Shown here: piece by piece, positions 1 to 9,114 of the stretch | Layout: each line of letters opens with the position of its first letter | How positions within the stretch are numbered: position 1 is the first letter of the stretch | Source: Candidatus Krumholzibacteriia bacterium | Lineage (GTDB): Bacteria; Krumholzibacteriota; Krumholzibacteriia; LZORAL124-64-63 | Length of the DNA: 51,550 nucleotides | Assembly (NCBI GenBank): GCA_016744705.1 | Contig: JADGDU010000030.1 | Span: forward strand, 1-51,550 | Direction of reading: 5' to 3' | The notes under the pieces: model-generated | The model's database searches: none | Seen by the model: only the letters and a program-made list of their open reading frames with translations | What the model was told of the DNA's origin: nothing | Program-made: the position numbers and the translations under genes

Positions 1-1
1 T

Positions 2-443
2 TTCTTTGTGTACTTCACTGACAGTGAATTGCGCCGTAAAGGCCGGATGACAGCACCGCAAAAGAAAAGGCGTAAGGGATTGGAGTTACTGCATGGGAGA
101 CCTGACCCGAAAGCCATTGAAAATGATATGATGGAATTGTTAGAAGTGACACTGGGCGACCAACAAGCAGCATTTGTCCACAGCGATGATCATCCGGCTT
201 ACCGGCGGGCAATTAAGAGATTAAGCATTTCAATTGATCAGCAAATCACCCCCGGGAGTAAGCACAGGGATAGTAGGAATTCCCTTTGGGAGGTGAATCT
301 ATTAGATCTCATAATTCGCCATTCCAACGCGAATCACAAAAGAGAAACTACCGCCGCGTTGGGCGGAATACTATAGCGGCACTGTTAGCACGAGAGGCAT
401 TATAAGCGAACGGCATCATGAATTGAGTCTTGCATTTTTTAAA
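2..443 (+). pseudogene. Transposase-like gene remnant, 5' end off window
   Basis: The reading frame is open from the window edge, so the true start lies outside. Residues such as VHSDDHPAYRRAIKRL, TPGSKHRD and the run LLDLIIRHSNANHKRET resemble, from memory, the conserved C-terminal half of a DDE-type transposase-like family common in environmental bacteria. Straight after NHKRET (about position 350) the frame degenerates and stops at 376. From 357 a second frame carries RWAEYYSGTVSTRG and ERHHELSLAF, which resembles the extreme C-terminus of the same family. The part normally between these blocks is missing, so this looks like an internal deletion with a frame change. No terminal inverted repeats are visible. 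The family assignment is by recall, not search, and the gene is almost certainly inactive. Confidence 0.5.
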
Positions 444-508
444 ACCCGCTTTGCCACGATAAGAGCAAAACGGGTTAGGGGTAGACACAATTTCAGAGGC
501 ACAACCTA

Positions 509-3500
509 TTATTTCAGTAGGGTTATGCGCTGCACGTGCGTGACTCCATCGCTCATCAGCTTCAGGCTGTACACCCCAGAGGCCGCCGACGAGCCGGCAT
601 TGTCCCGGCCATTCCATTGCATCACATGCCGCCCGGCCGAAAAAACCTCAGACCGGACCAATGTCCTCACCAGCCGCCCCCTCACATCATAAATTCCCAA
701 TTCCACCGTGGCCTGCCGGGGCAAATCGAAGCGCAAAGTGGTGCTGGGGTTAAAAGGGTTTGGGTAGGCCGGCAACAGACGGGCGGCCCCAGGCACAGGC
801 ATCAGCAAGTTTTCTCCAACAGCTGTGGGCACACCATCATCGGATCGAGCCACGAGGTCGAAGGTATCATCGCCACAGAAATCATCCCGGCCTTGAACGT
901 AGGTCGACAGTGTTTCCGCCAAAAGGTTGCCAGCCCGGACCACCTGCACGCTGTGGATGTCGGGCCCATTGATGCCATCTTCCATAACCAGATCGAAGGT
1001 ATAAGATTCGGTCACGCCCAGAATCAAAGGCACACCGCTGTCAGACTGAATGTGGAAAGTGAAAGAGGTGGTGGTTTCTTCCAGAGCTGGCAGGGTAAGC
1101 TTCCCTCCGGGTTGCAGAGAATAGGGGCTGATGTTGCCATCCCAGAGCACTTCAAAATCAGCCTCTGTGGGGCCGTCGTTGATAATTTCCAGCCCCTGGT
1201 TGGCTTGATGAGGCGAGATGCCAAAAGGCACTTGCTCGTTGCGGCTGAGTTGGATCTGGCTGAGCCGTTTGATCATTTGCCGTACCGGAATGGTGGGTTC
1301 GATGTGGGAGCTGCGCATCAGATCCAGTTGCAACAACCGGCCAGGGGTGGTGGTCAATTCATCACTGAGATTGATGGTCATGGCGTGCACGCCTTCTTCA
1401 GGACAGGGCGGGATATTGGTCAGAATTCCCCAGGGTTGGGGGCCGGGATCGGGGGTGGGAAGGAAATCTCCTGGTGTGCCTGTGGAACAAAATCCTTCGG
1501 CGAATTGCAGCAAGTCAGCGTTAAGGCAAACACTGCAACCGGCAACAACTCCTTCAACCGGGTTGTCTTTTCGGCGTGAACCAAAAGTGGCTGCCACTGA
1601 GGTTCCCTGACCATAGGGGTCGGCGGCTGAAAGGCCAGTGCTCAATCCCCCCGGTGTTCCTCCTGGTTTGATGCCGATGGCTTCGTCATAGCGATCCTTC
1701 ACTCCCTCGACCCAACCAGCAAAGAAGGCCTCATACATGCTGATTTCACTGTCTCCTCCACCGCCGTTTTCAAATTGGAAAAAATCCATGCTGGAGCCGT
1801 CGGGTAGGATGCGTTCCACAATCCAGGGTGATGTATCCACAAGAGTGCGCACGCAGTCGTTTTGAATGGCCAGGTAGCCCAAGGTGGCCCAATCCAAAGC
1901 GGTGACATAGTGGTTGCCTGAGTCGATTCCAGCGGCATTGGTCATGCTGGTGGCACTGGACAAACCCAGTTGCTCCAGACGCGTATTCATCATGGCGGCA
2001 AAGGCGGGAGAGGTCTCAGACCATCCTTCCCAGGGCCCGCCATCGCCAGAGAGAATGGACCCAATGAGCATGGCCGAGTCATTGCCTGAAACGGTTATCA
2101 TGGTTTGCATGAGCCCCAGAAAACTGAGCCTTTCGCCTTCTACCAGGGGAGTTTGGGATCCGCCAACCTGGTCAGCCACCCAGCCCGGTACGGTGAAATA
2201 TTCATTGGGGTCGATGGTTCCGTCCCAGATGGCTTCGCAGGCCAGAAGCAGGGTGACGGTTTTCGTGGTTGAGGCTGGCCGGACGCGCTGGAAAGGGCGC
2301 TGGCCGTAGAGAATAAAGCCGTCACAATCGAAAAGCACCGAGGTGCGGTGGGGAAGGTCCTGGGGCTGGCGCCAGGGCGCGACAATGTGCACTTCACCAG
2401 CCTGGCCAATGTCTGTTCCCTGCCATTCATAGGACGCCCAGTCAGCATTGGGGGCACCGACGGCTAAAGCTTCACGGTTGCTGTTTTCGAAGCGACCGAA
2501 ACAGAGGGCCATGCCCAGATTGTCACCGCCAATGACAAAGTTGTTGATGGTGGTATGATCGAAGGTGTCAGTATCCATCATAAATGGGCCGTTGGCATCA
2601 CCGTAAACCACATGAAATATTCCGGCGTTCTGTTGTTCACCTAAAGCCGTTTGCTCGGTCACATCTTCGTAGGGTGCACCAATGGCCAGGTCATCGTACA
2701 GATCTGAATTGAACCGGCCCGTGGCCAGGGAGAAACCAAACTGATCACCAGCGGACGGGTCGGTCGAACCCCAGGGGCTGTACTGTCGCAGTTTTTTGGA
2801 GGTTTGGTAGTCTGTGGTCTGACCATCGAATTCAAACAGGTATACGGAACCGGCATTGCCCTGTTCTCCGGCGTCGTCCAAGGGTGCGCCCACGGCCACA
2901 TCAACCTCGCCGGAGGTCTGGAACATATGTCCCACGGCCAGGGAGAAGCCCAGTTGGGCATCCCCTGAGGGCTGCGATACACCATTCAAATTGGCGGCAT
3001 CACGATAGTACGCATTTTGGCCACTAATGCCATTGGATCCTGCAAAGTAGAAGTACACGCGTCCGGCGTTGTTCTGGTGTTCCACATTGGTGAAAGGGGC
3101 GCCAACGACGAGGTCGTCTCCGCCTTCGCCATCCAGTTGTCCGGCTGCCAGGGAATACCCAAACTGGCTATTCTGGGCCGAGAAGCCACCGACGGTGTAA
3201 GGGTACATTTGCTGCATACCGTCGAGGCTCAGCCCATCGTCAGATCCAAAGAAGAAGTAGAGAACACCGCTATGGTTGTCCTGACCAATGGCGCTGGCCG
3301 CAAGATCCGGAAAACCATCGTCGTCAAAATCTCCAACGGCCAGGGCCCAGCCGAAGTTGGCGTAATCATCTTCGAAAGTTTCCACATCGTCGTAGTCGAG
3401 GCGAAGGTAGGGGGCCACTTGCAAGCCGGATTCGGTCCCGGCGTATATCCAGACGGCTCCGCGATCGGGCCCGCCAAAAGTATTGAGTTGGGGAATGCCC

Positions 3501-3904
3501 ACGGCTAAATCGTCGAAGCCATCCTGGTTGAAGTCGCCTGCGGCCAGGGCTCGACCAAAACGGCCAGCCTCGGTGCCCAAATCACCCACGCTGAAGGAAC
3601 GGGTTCCGGTGGTGGTGAGACCTCGTTCGGATCCGGGACTGATGACGACCATGCCATGGGCTGCGGAGTTGATCAAACCGTTGGATTCGTCAGGCGCAGC
3701 GGTGGCCAGGTCATCAAAGCCATCGCCATTAAAATCGCCGGAACAGACGGTTCGACCGAAGCGGTCATCGGTGTTGGGAACATCTTCGGATTCTCGACCC
3801 TGGCGTATTACTGAGAGCCAGGCCTGGGCCGGGAGTGGGGCCGCGAGGATGAAAGAAAGAAGGGTCACATGGAAAAGATATTTTGAAATGAGCGGGATTC
3901 TCAT
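509..3904 (-). CDS. Secreted FG-GAP repeat / D-Ala-D-Ala carboxypeptidase-like fusion with C-terminal sorting module
   Basis: 1131 residues. A signal peptide (MRIPLISKYLFHVTLLSFILA, cut near AQA) is followed by about seven integrin-like FG-GAP repeats over residues 30-510, each with a DFNGDGFDDLA-type calcium loop. Residues about 520-790 resemble the penicilloyl-serine DD-peptidase fold (S11 type): STTK with Ser545 and Lys548, SGN at 606-608, and IKPGG near 746 in the place of the usual KTG. The last 85 residues are a FlgD-like module (PNPFNPSTTL, YDVRGRLVRTL) ending in LLK. It is inferred to be exported to the cell surface or medium, possibly acting on peptidoglycan or as a beta-lactamase-like hydrolase. 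The start has CTGGAGG eight bases upstream. The Pro in place of Thr in the third motif leaves activity uncertain. Confidence 0.85.
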   Translation of the reverse strand: MRIPLISKYLFHVTLLSFILAAPLPAQAWLSVIRQGRESEDVPNTDDRFGRTVCSGDFNGDGFDDLATAAPDESNGLINSAAHGMVVISPGSERGLTTTGTRSFSVGDLGTEAGRFGRALAAGDFNQDGFDDLAVGIPQLNTFGGPDRGAVWIYAGTESGLQVAPYLRLDYDDVETFEDDYANFGWALAVGDFDDDGFPDLAASAIGQDNHSGVLYFFFGSDDGLSLDGMQQMYPYTVGGFSAQNSQFGYSLAAGQLDGEGGDDLVVGAPFTNVEHQNNAGRVYFYFAGSNGISGQNAYYRDAANLNGVSQPSGDAQLGFSLAVGHMFQTSGEVDVAVGAPLDDAGEQGNAGSVYLFEFDGQTTDYQTSKKLRQYSPWGSTDPSAGDQFGFSLATGRFNSDLYDDLAIGAPYEDVTEQTALGEQQNAGIFHVVYGDANGPFMMDTDTFDHTTINNFVIGGDNLGMALCFGRFENSNREALAVGAPNADWASYEWQGTDIGQAGEVHIVAPWRQPQDLPHRTSVLFDCDGFILYGQRPFQRVRPASTTKTVTLLLACEAIWDGTIDPNEYFTVPGWVADQVGGSQTPLVEGERLSFLGLMQTMITVSGNDSAMLIGSILSGDGGPWEGWSETSPAFAAMMNTRLEQLGLSSATSMTNAAGIDSGNHYVTALDWATLGYLAIQNDCVRTLVDTSPWIVERILPDGSSMDFFQFENGGGGDSEISMYEAFFAGWVEGVKDRYDEAIGIKPGGTPGGLSTGLSAADPYGQGTSVAATFGSRRKDNPVEGVVAGCSVCLNADLLQFAEGFCSTGTPGDFLPTPDPGPQPWGILTNIPPCPEEGVHAMTINLSDELTTTPGRLLQLDLMRSSHIEPTIPVRQMIKRLSQIQLSRNEQVPFGISPHQANQGLEIINDGPTEADFEVLWDGNISPYSLQPGGKLTLPALEETTTSFTFHIQSDSGVPLILGVTESYTFDLVMEDGINGPDIHSVQVVRAGNLLAETLSTYVQGRDDFCGDDTFDLVARSDDGVPTAVGENLLMPVPGAARLLPAYPNPFNPSTTLRFDLPRQATVELGIYDVRGRLVRTLVRSEVFSAGRHVMQWNGRDNAGSSAASGVYSLKLMSDGVTHVQRITLLK

Positions 3905-4123
3905 CGGACGGACCTCCAGGTATCATGAGGGGATAATTCTCCCCTGCGAGATGCCGTCACCCGATATTCATAACAGTTCGAATTGCATTCAGTAGAATTC
4001 GGCTGCGAGCATCTCCTATATATTGCACGTAGCACTCCAGCCCTTCCCCCAGCAACAGGTTAGTCAAACCCTTAGGTTCCTGCTACGGTTAGTGTGCTTA
4101 CCAGTTGTTCTTTCTCTTGAGAA

Positions 4124-4135
4124 CTCAATATTGAG
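4124..4135. promoter_or_regulatory. Perfect 12-bp palindrome CTCAATATTGAG
   Basis: A perfect palindrome in the 381-base divergent intergenic region between the FG-GAP protein and the LamG lipoprotein. It lies just upstream of a possible promoter for the lipoprotein, so it could be an operator. Nothing else identifies the binding protein. The rest of 3905-4285 shows no convincing gene; an 88-residue open frame there lacks a ribosome binding site and coding character. Confidence 0.3.
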
Positions 4136-4141
4136 CGTCAG

Positions 4142-4180
4142 TTGTCAAATGCGGGCTTTTATGGTACGGTACATACCATT
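4142..4180 (+). promoter_or_regulatory. Possible promoter with inverted repeat over the -10
   Basis: TTGTCA (4142-4147), a 17-base spacer and TACGGT (4165-4170) resemble a sigma-70 promoter reading toward the lipoprotein at 4286. ATGGTA (4162-4167) and TACCAT (4175-4180) form an inverted repeat overlapping the -10, which would suit a repressor site. Both calls are by eye. Confidence 0.3.
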
Positions 4181-4285
4181 CGGAATTAAAGCACAGCTTC
4201 TGTACATGGGATCGATGAAAGGGGGATCAATTTGCTTCCTTTTTTTTGAAACGCCTCACTTTTCTTCTCAACCGGAGGCCCCAAA

Positions 4286-5761
4286 ATGAAAAAGTGTAAA
4301 ACTGCCTTCCTAGTGCCCGTTCTCATCTTTTTTTTATTTTCCTGCAGCGATGGCATTTCGCCAGTTGAGCCGAAGACAGCTACCGTTCAGTTTTCCTTCC
4401 AGGAAATCACCCAATTTTCAAAGTCCACTTTCGATATTCTTGAGGCCCGAGAATTTGTCATTTCCATTTGGCAACCCGACGGCACACCGGTGCACACTGA
4501 TGTGAGACTGGACGTCTTCAACTTCAGCGGTCATTTGATTTCGGAACCCTTGTGTTTGGAAGTGGGGAATTACCAGCTCGCAAAGTTTATCGTTCTGGAT
4601 GAAAACAACAACGCCATTTACGCGACACCACTTTCAGGCTCAGAGTTTGAATATGCTGTTGAGCACCCACTGCCGAGGCCCTTTGCCATCGAAAACAACA
4701 TGGTCAACAATGTTGTACCCGAGGTTATCAGCACAGCGGGGCAAACTCCTGATCAGTTTGGATATATCTCCTTTGGTTTTGATGAGGTTGAGGTCTTTGA
4801 TTTTCTCATTGCGGCCTTCATATATGAAGAGGACGTTCAGAACTGGGTTCTGACGGGAGCAAACTTGAAAATTGAAGCCGACGGGTCTGTTGTTTACGAT
4901 TATCCGTTTCCAAATTCCACCAGTAGAATCTCAGTGGTCGATGGTAGGAGCATTTACCAGCTGACCGTTAGCAAAACAGGCTATGAAGAAGTGGTCCAAA
5001 CATTCTCTAATGCGGAGCTTCGGTCTCACCTGGATACGCCCCTTCTCGTAACGCTCAATACCTCTCCACTTCTGTGGAATAAGTTGGATTCGCAGGCAGG
5101 AATTGAGAACAGTGAAATTGGTCCTGATGGTTTCGTTTATGGTACGGGGATCAGTTTTCTACCGGCAAAATTTGGCCATGGTTTTCATTCGGGATCTTCG
5201 AATACGGGACCAAATTTTGGGCTGTGGAAAGAGATTAACCCTGTTTTCCATTTGAAAGGAACCATTGAATTTTGGTGGAAACCTGCCAGGGATTTTGATG
5301 AAACCGGATCCCCGGATCAAGTGTTTGTGTCCGGGGTTTATGAGCAACCCTGGGTTCTGCCATTCCAGCTGATGTACCGCTGGCGAGAGTCAGATCCGCA
5401 AATGGGTGGCTTTGAATTTAGCATTTATGGAGGGGACACTAATTTTGCCTACAGGACAGGAAAAGTAGTTCCCTTTGAGGCGGGGGAATTGGTGCATGTG
5501 GCTTTTGTCTGGGATATGGACGGATTAACAGTAGATAACCAGGTGAATTATGGGGTTTATGTTGATGGCGTCTATTATGGTTTGAGTAACATTTATTCGC
5601 CCGAGGAGGCCGTGACAGAGTTGATGAGGAACCTTGTTGGGGCCTATTTCTCCATGGGGTATTACTCAGGTGATTATCACAACCAGAACCAGGGTGTTAT
5701 CGACAATGTTAAGATTTTTGATTACGCCAAAACTGGGTTTTCTGATCGGTTGGTTGAGTGA
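4286..5761 (+). CDS. Lipoprotein with C-terminal LamG/concanavalin-like domain
   Basis: 491 residues. It begins with a lipoprotein signal (MKKCKTAFLVPVLIFFLFSC, lipidated Cys at about 20). Residues 30-255 are beta-rich and contain a carboxypeptidase-regulatory-like stretch (LKIEADGSVVYDYPFP, YQLTVSKTGYEEVVQTF). Residues about 262-485 look like a LamG/concanavalin A-type jelly roll (GTIEFWWKP, HVAFVWDMD, VYVDGVYYG, IDNVKIFDYA), a fold that usually binds glycans or proteins. The start follows CGGAGGCCCC. No catalytic motif is seen. A binding or structural role at the outer membrane is inferred. Confidence 0.8.
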   Translation: MKKCKTAFLVPVLIFFLFSCSDGISPVEPKTATVQFSFQEITQFSKSTFDILEAREFVISIWQPDGTPVHTDVRLDVFNFSGHLISEPLCLEVGNYQLAKFIVLDENNNAIYATPLSGSEFEYAVEHPLPRPFAIENNMVNNVVPEVISTAGQTPDQFGYISFGFDEVEVFDFLIAAFIYEEDVQNWVLTGANLKIEADGSVVYDYPFPNSTSRISVVDGRSIYQLTVSKTGYEEVVQTFSNAELRSHLDTPLLVTLNTSPLLWNKLDSQAGIENSEIGPDGFVYGTGISFLPAKFGHGFHSGSSNTGPNFGLWKEINPVFHLKGTIEFWWKPARDFDETGSPDQVFVSGVYEQPWVLPFQLMYRWRESDPQMGGFEFSIYGGDTNFAYRTGKVVPFEAGELVHVAFVWDMDGLTVDNQVNYGVYVDGVYYGLSNIYSPEEAVTELMRNLVGAYFSMGYYSGDYHNQNQGVIDNVKIFDYAKTGFSDRLVE

Positions 5762-5789
5762 CTAAAAAGCGATTCTATTGGAGGGGCTG

Positions 5790-6602
5790 GGCGATGTTGC
5801 GCATGGTCTTCAAGACTTTCGGCAACTACAGTGAAGACTTGCTCGGCTTCTTCAATCGCAATACGAGAGCTGTGGGGATCATGGGGAACTTCATCATAAA
5901 ACGATATCCTCGGAACTCCATGCGAAATTGCCCGACGTTAAAGAATTGCAGAACCGGCCACCTCATAAGGATCTGGATTGTGACCAGGTTGTCCTTGCGA
6001 ATGAGAAGGATGGGCCACCCACTCAGAATTGGAAAACATTTCTGGAAAACCACCTGAGCGAAATTGTGCCCGTCGACTTTCTTACTGTTCCAATCGTTAT
6101 TTTTGAAAACTCCGCAACCTGTTGCGTATTTTTCCGTATGGACTTCTCAGGAGGTACTCCCATCACTGGCACCAACTGGGAAGGCACTGGTATCGCGCCG
6201 CATCTGGCCTGCACCAAGGCCGAAGCCAAGGATACGGCCTATCTCCACGCCCTCGAAAACCTGGAGAATAATTCCGACAATCGCATGCAAAAGACAGCCT
6301 TGGCATGGACCCGTGAAGGTCTGGTGACTACCTTGTCTCCGGTCAGCCTGAGCACAAAGGAGCTCAAGAAATATATAGGTCAATACGGCCCGCGGCACAT
6401 CAAATTGGATGGCGAGACCATGGTCTATCAAAAAAAGGGCCGAGACCCATACGTTATGACGCCCATGGGTGATGACCGCTTCATGATCGTAGGCCTGGAC
6501 TATTTCCGGATCCAGTTTGAGCGGGACGATAATGGCAAAGTGATTCGCCTGGTGGGGATGTACAACAACGGTCGGAGGGACGGGAACGACCGGGATAAAT
6601 AA
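5790..6602 (+). pseudogene. Remnant of an S41-type (tricorn/IRBP-like) peptidase gene
   Basis: Only the C-terminal part is recognisable. PITGTNWEGTG with the following Ala-rich helix (EAKDTAYLHALENL) matches the end of the S41 peptidase domain in the interphotoreceptor retinoid-binding-like group. The last 75 residues (YIGQYGPRHI, VYQKKGRDPY, DDRFMIVGLDYFRIQF) match the beta-sandwich tail common in those proteins. The catalytic core with the Ser nucleophile is absent. Upstream of about 6130 the sequence does not align by eye, and the same frame is interrupted by a stop near 5834. An open frame of 224 codons (5928-6602) remains and could be expressed, but no ribosome binding site supports it. 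Confidence 0.5.
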
Positions 6603-6655
6603 CAAGGTCCGCATGAGGCGGGATGGCTCTCTCTGCTGATCCTCGTCGCCAAATG

Positions 6656-6676
6656 ATCGAGGGATATGCCCTCGAT
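6656..6676. other. Perfect 8-bp hairpin ATCGAGGG/CCCTCGAT
   Basis: Two perfect 8-base arms flank a 5-base loop in the convergent gap between the S41 remnant and the lipase. Neither strand has a following T-run, so it is not a classic intrinsic terminator. It may still stop or stabilise transcripts. Confidence 0.3.
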
Positions 6677-6767
6677 TAAGGGGTTCAGTAATCCTGTTTG
6701 TCGCCAGTGGCTATTCCTCTCGAACGCTTTGGACTTTTGAAAGGCCCCATTGGGATCTTTATGGCGC

Positions 6768-8876
6768 TTACTTCACCATGCTCATAGAGCCAACCAGGGC
6801 CTGGTCCGGAGTCACTAGACGATAGAAATACAATCCCGAGGGTTGGATCTGCCCGCCATCACTCATGCCGTTCCAAAGAATAGAATGATTTCCCGCCTTC
6901 CTGGAAGCGCCACTCAAAAGAGTGCGCACCAATCTTCCCGCCAGATCATAAATGGTCAAATCCACCAAGGCCTCCTGTTGGAGACTGAAACCCAGTCTGG
7001 TCTGGGCGTTGAATGGATTGGGGGTCGCTTGATGCAGAACGGCTGCCAACGCAGGGGCGTCTGAGACCGGCGAAGGGTTACTGAGAATTTCATCCATCAG
7101 GAAAGATTTGCTTTCAGGGGATATAAAAATATGCCCCTGGTTTTCAGCGGGATAATAAACAGCATCGAAAGGGGTCATGCCGAGTAAGTCTGGAGTGCTG
7201 GCAACCTCGAAAAAAGGATCGAGCACATCAAGAGCCAGGGCGCTGATTGTGGGAATGAAGCAGTGGTTATCGTGCAGCGCAACGATGTCACCATATGGGG
7301 CCTGGGTATCGCCCATCTGAGCCATGGAACCTCGGGTCCCACCAGGAGCGTTGTCCCAGGGCAGAGCAGCATTGACCGAGACATCCTGCTGGGTGTCGGG
7401 AAGTGGCCAGATGACGTCGATGAGGCCTTGGAATATTAGCTGAGAGTTGTTCTGGGGCACAGCCCACACATTGCCGTTGATATCTACCAGAAGGCTGCGG
7501 TATTCGTAGTGGATGATCTTTTCCCCGGCGTCAAAACCTTGTCCGATACTTTGGCCACTGCCGTTGGCCACTCCAACCAAGCGGGGCAGCTCAGGCCAGT
7601 TGCCCAGATTGGCCAGATCATCACGGAATGATTGATAAAGAGAATGGGGACCAGGTGAGTTCTGAGGTGAATGGGAGTAATGATACATGAGCATCTGAAG
7701 GGCGGCGGGCTGGCTAAGTCGCGACAGCAGATACAAGGCGTCTGCCGATTCATCGCGGAAAAAATTCAGCCAATGCTGCAGGCCCAAAGGAATGTTGGCT
7801 CCGTTTTGGGGTGAATCGAAACTGATGAAGGTGCGTACGTGGTGTTCCTGTCCTTGGTTTTCCATCCAGGTCAATCCGTAGCGGGAAACGAGCCCGCCCA
7901 TGCTGGCGCCGATCAGGGCCACGGACGTCTCCCCGTCGGTGGCGGTTTGCACCCTTTGCAACAATTCCGTCAGGACAAAAGCATTGCGCTGGATGGGGGA
8001 GGTGGCTTCCGTGAAATCGAGGACCACGGCATCGAAGCCCTGGGCGCGCAAATCATCCAACATGTTTTCCTGGTTGAGCAAAGCGTAGAGCACGGGCCAA
8101 TCCATGCTGTTGTCCAGGTCGAAGCCTTCGACCACCACCACCGGATTGGTCAGCTGGCTGTGACCGTCTGCGAGATAAACATAGGCCTGCCCGGACCCTG
8201 CGATACCATCATAAACTTCACTGGCAGTGATGGACCAGGTCTCTGTTGGTTGGGGTGTCACCAAAGCTTTGACGTCTAAAATGGCGGTGGCGTGTAAGTG
8301 CGTGCTATCAGTTAACACAGCCTGCAGGCGCATGGTTTTGAGGCCAATGCTGGAGTACGATACGGGTAGGTCCTGGCCAAGAAGCAAGGGGCGCCATCCC
8401 TGGCCGTCATCGGCATCAAAAAGCCAGTGTTTGATTTGGCCCGGGGCCGATTTAAAAATGCTGGAGGCTGGCAGATGGAAAACCAAGTCCTGGCCGTGGT
8501 GAGATTCCATTTTTAGGCCGGTGAAGGCAAAAGCCAGGGAGGATGTTGTTTCATTCTGAGTATCCAGCTGGTCATACCGTGCCCACAGTACCGCCAGATT
8601 CATTTTAGGAGATTGTTTAGCGCGTTGGGCCAATTCCCTTCCTGAAGGCCAGCCCAAAGGTGATTCCGCCGAGCGACTCAATTCATGCAAAGCTTGTTGC
8701 CAGCGGGAAAAACCAACTGCCGGGGTATCCTGACTTCCGTCGAGATCTTCGATATGAGCCAGTGGAAGGACACGATCGATGAGAATGCCATTGGGGGTGT
8801 GAGTGGGAAATTCTGCGGCTAAGGCCATACTGAAGAGAAAAAGAAAGCAAAGCAGTAGGATGGATGCGAGTTTCAT
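6768..8876 (-). CDS. Secreted alpha/beta-hydrolase (lipase-like) with C-terminal sorting module
   Basis: 702 residues from the chosen ATG, which has AAGGGG seven bases upstream and starts a signal peptide (MKLASILLLCFLFLFSMALA). An earlier in-frame ATG at 8921 has no ribosome binding site and would bury the signal. The hydrolase region (about 250-600) has VVVEGFDLDNSM as a likely oxyanion strand and LIGASMGGLVSRYG with nucleophile Ser325 in GxSxG. Such folds act as lipases, esterases or PHB depolymerases; the substrate is unknown. The N-terminal 230 residues are unassigned. The C-terminus is the FlgD-like module (PNPFNAQT, YDLAGRLVRTLL) ending in MVK. It is divergent from the propeller-like gene at 9115. 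Confidence 0.85.
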   Translation of the reverse strand: MKLASILLLCFLFLFSMALAAEFPTHTPNGILIDRVLPLAHIEDLDGSQDTPAVGFSRWQQALHELSRSAESPLGWPSGRELAQRAKQSPKMNLAVLWARYDQLDTQNETTSSLAFAFTGLKMESHHGQDLVFHLPASSIFKSAPGQIKHWLFDADDGQGWRPLLLGQDLPVSYSSIGLKTMRLQAVLTDSTHLHATAILDVKALVTPQPTETWSITASEVYDGIAGSGQAYVYLADGHSQLTNPVVVVEGFDLDNSMDWPVLYALLNQENMLDDLRAQGFDAVVLDFTEATSPIQRNAFVLTELLQRVQTATDGETSVALIGASMGGLVSRYGLTWMENQGQEHHVRTFISFDSPQNGANIPLGLQHWLNFFRDESADALYLLSRLSQPAALQMLMYHYSHSPQNSPGPHSLYQSFRDDLANLGNWPELPRLVGVANGSGQSIGQGFDAGEKIIHYEYRSLLVDINGNVWAVPQNNSQLIFQGLIDVIWPLPDTQQDVSVNAALPWDNAPGGTRGSMAQMGDTQAPYGDIVALHDNHCFIPTISALALDVLDPFFEVASTPDLLGMTPFDAVYYPAENQGHIFISPESKSFLMDEILSNPSPVSDAPALAAVLHQATPNPFNAQTRLGFSLQQEALVDLTIYDLAGRLVRTLLSGASRKAGNHSILWNGMSDGGQIQPSGLYFYRLVTPDQALVGSMSMVK

Positions 8877-9114
8877 GTCAATCCCCTTGGAAGGCGCGGC
8901 AGGATAAAATACTAGATCCAATTTATCTTGGTTTTAGATTCTTCGCAAAGAGGAGGTCATGGCATCGGCGAGGCGGGAGTACTGGTTGTACGGGCGCTAA
9001 CATTTCACACACGGCCTAATCCTGGCGTGGTAGGATAGGGCCTGTCGATTTTCCGTGGGGACGGAGGTCGGCCCTTGGGCTTCTTCCCCGTGGGCAATTT
9101 GGGAGGGAATCGTA

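Noticed and set aside
536..1579. 347-codon open frame on the plus strand
   Set aside because: It is antisense to the FG-GAP/DD-peptidase gene, has low-complexity His/Gly/Arg composition and no ribosome binding site.
4023..4289. 88-codon open frame upstream of the LamG lipoprotein
   Set aside because: It runs through the promoter region, lacks a ribosome binding site and overlaps the true start.
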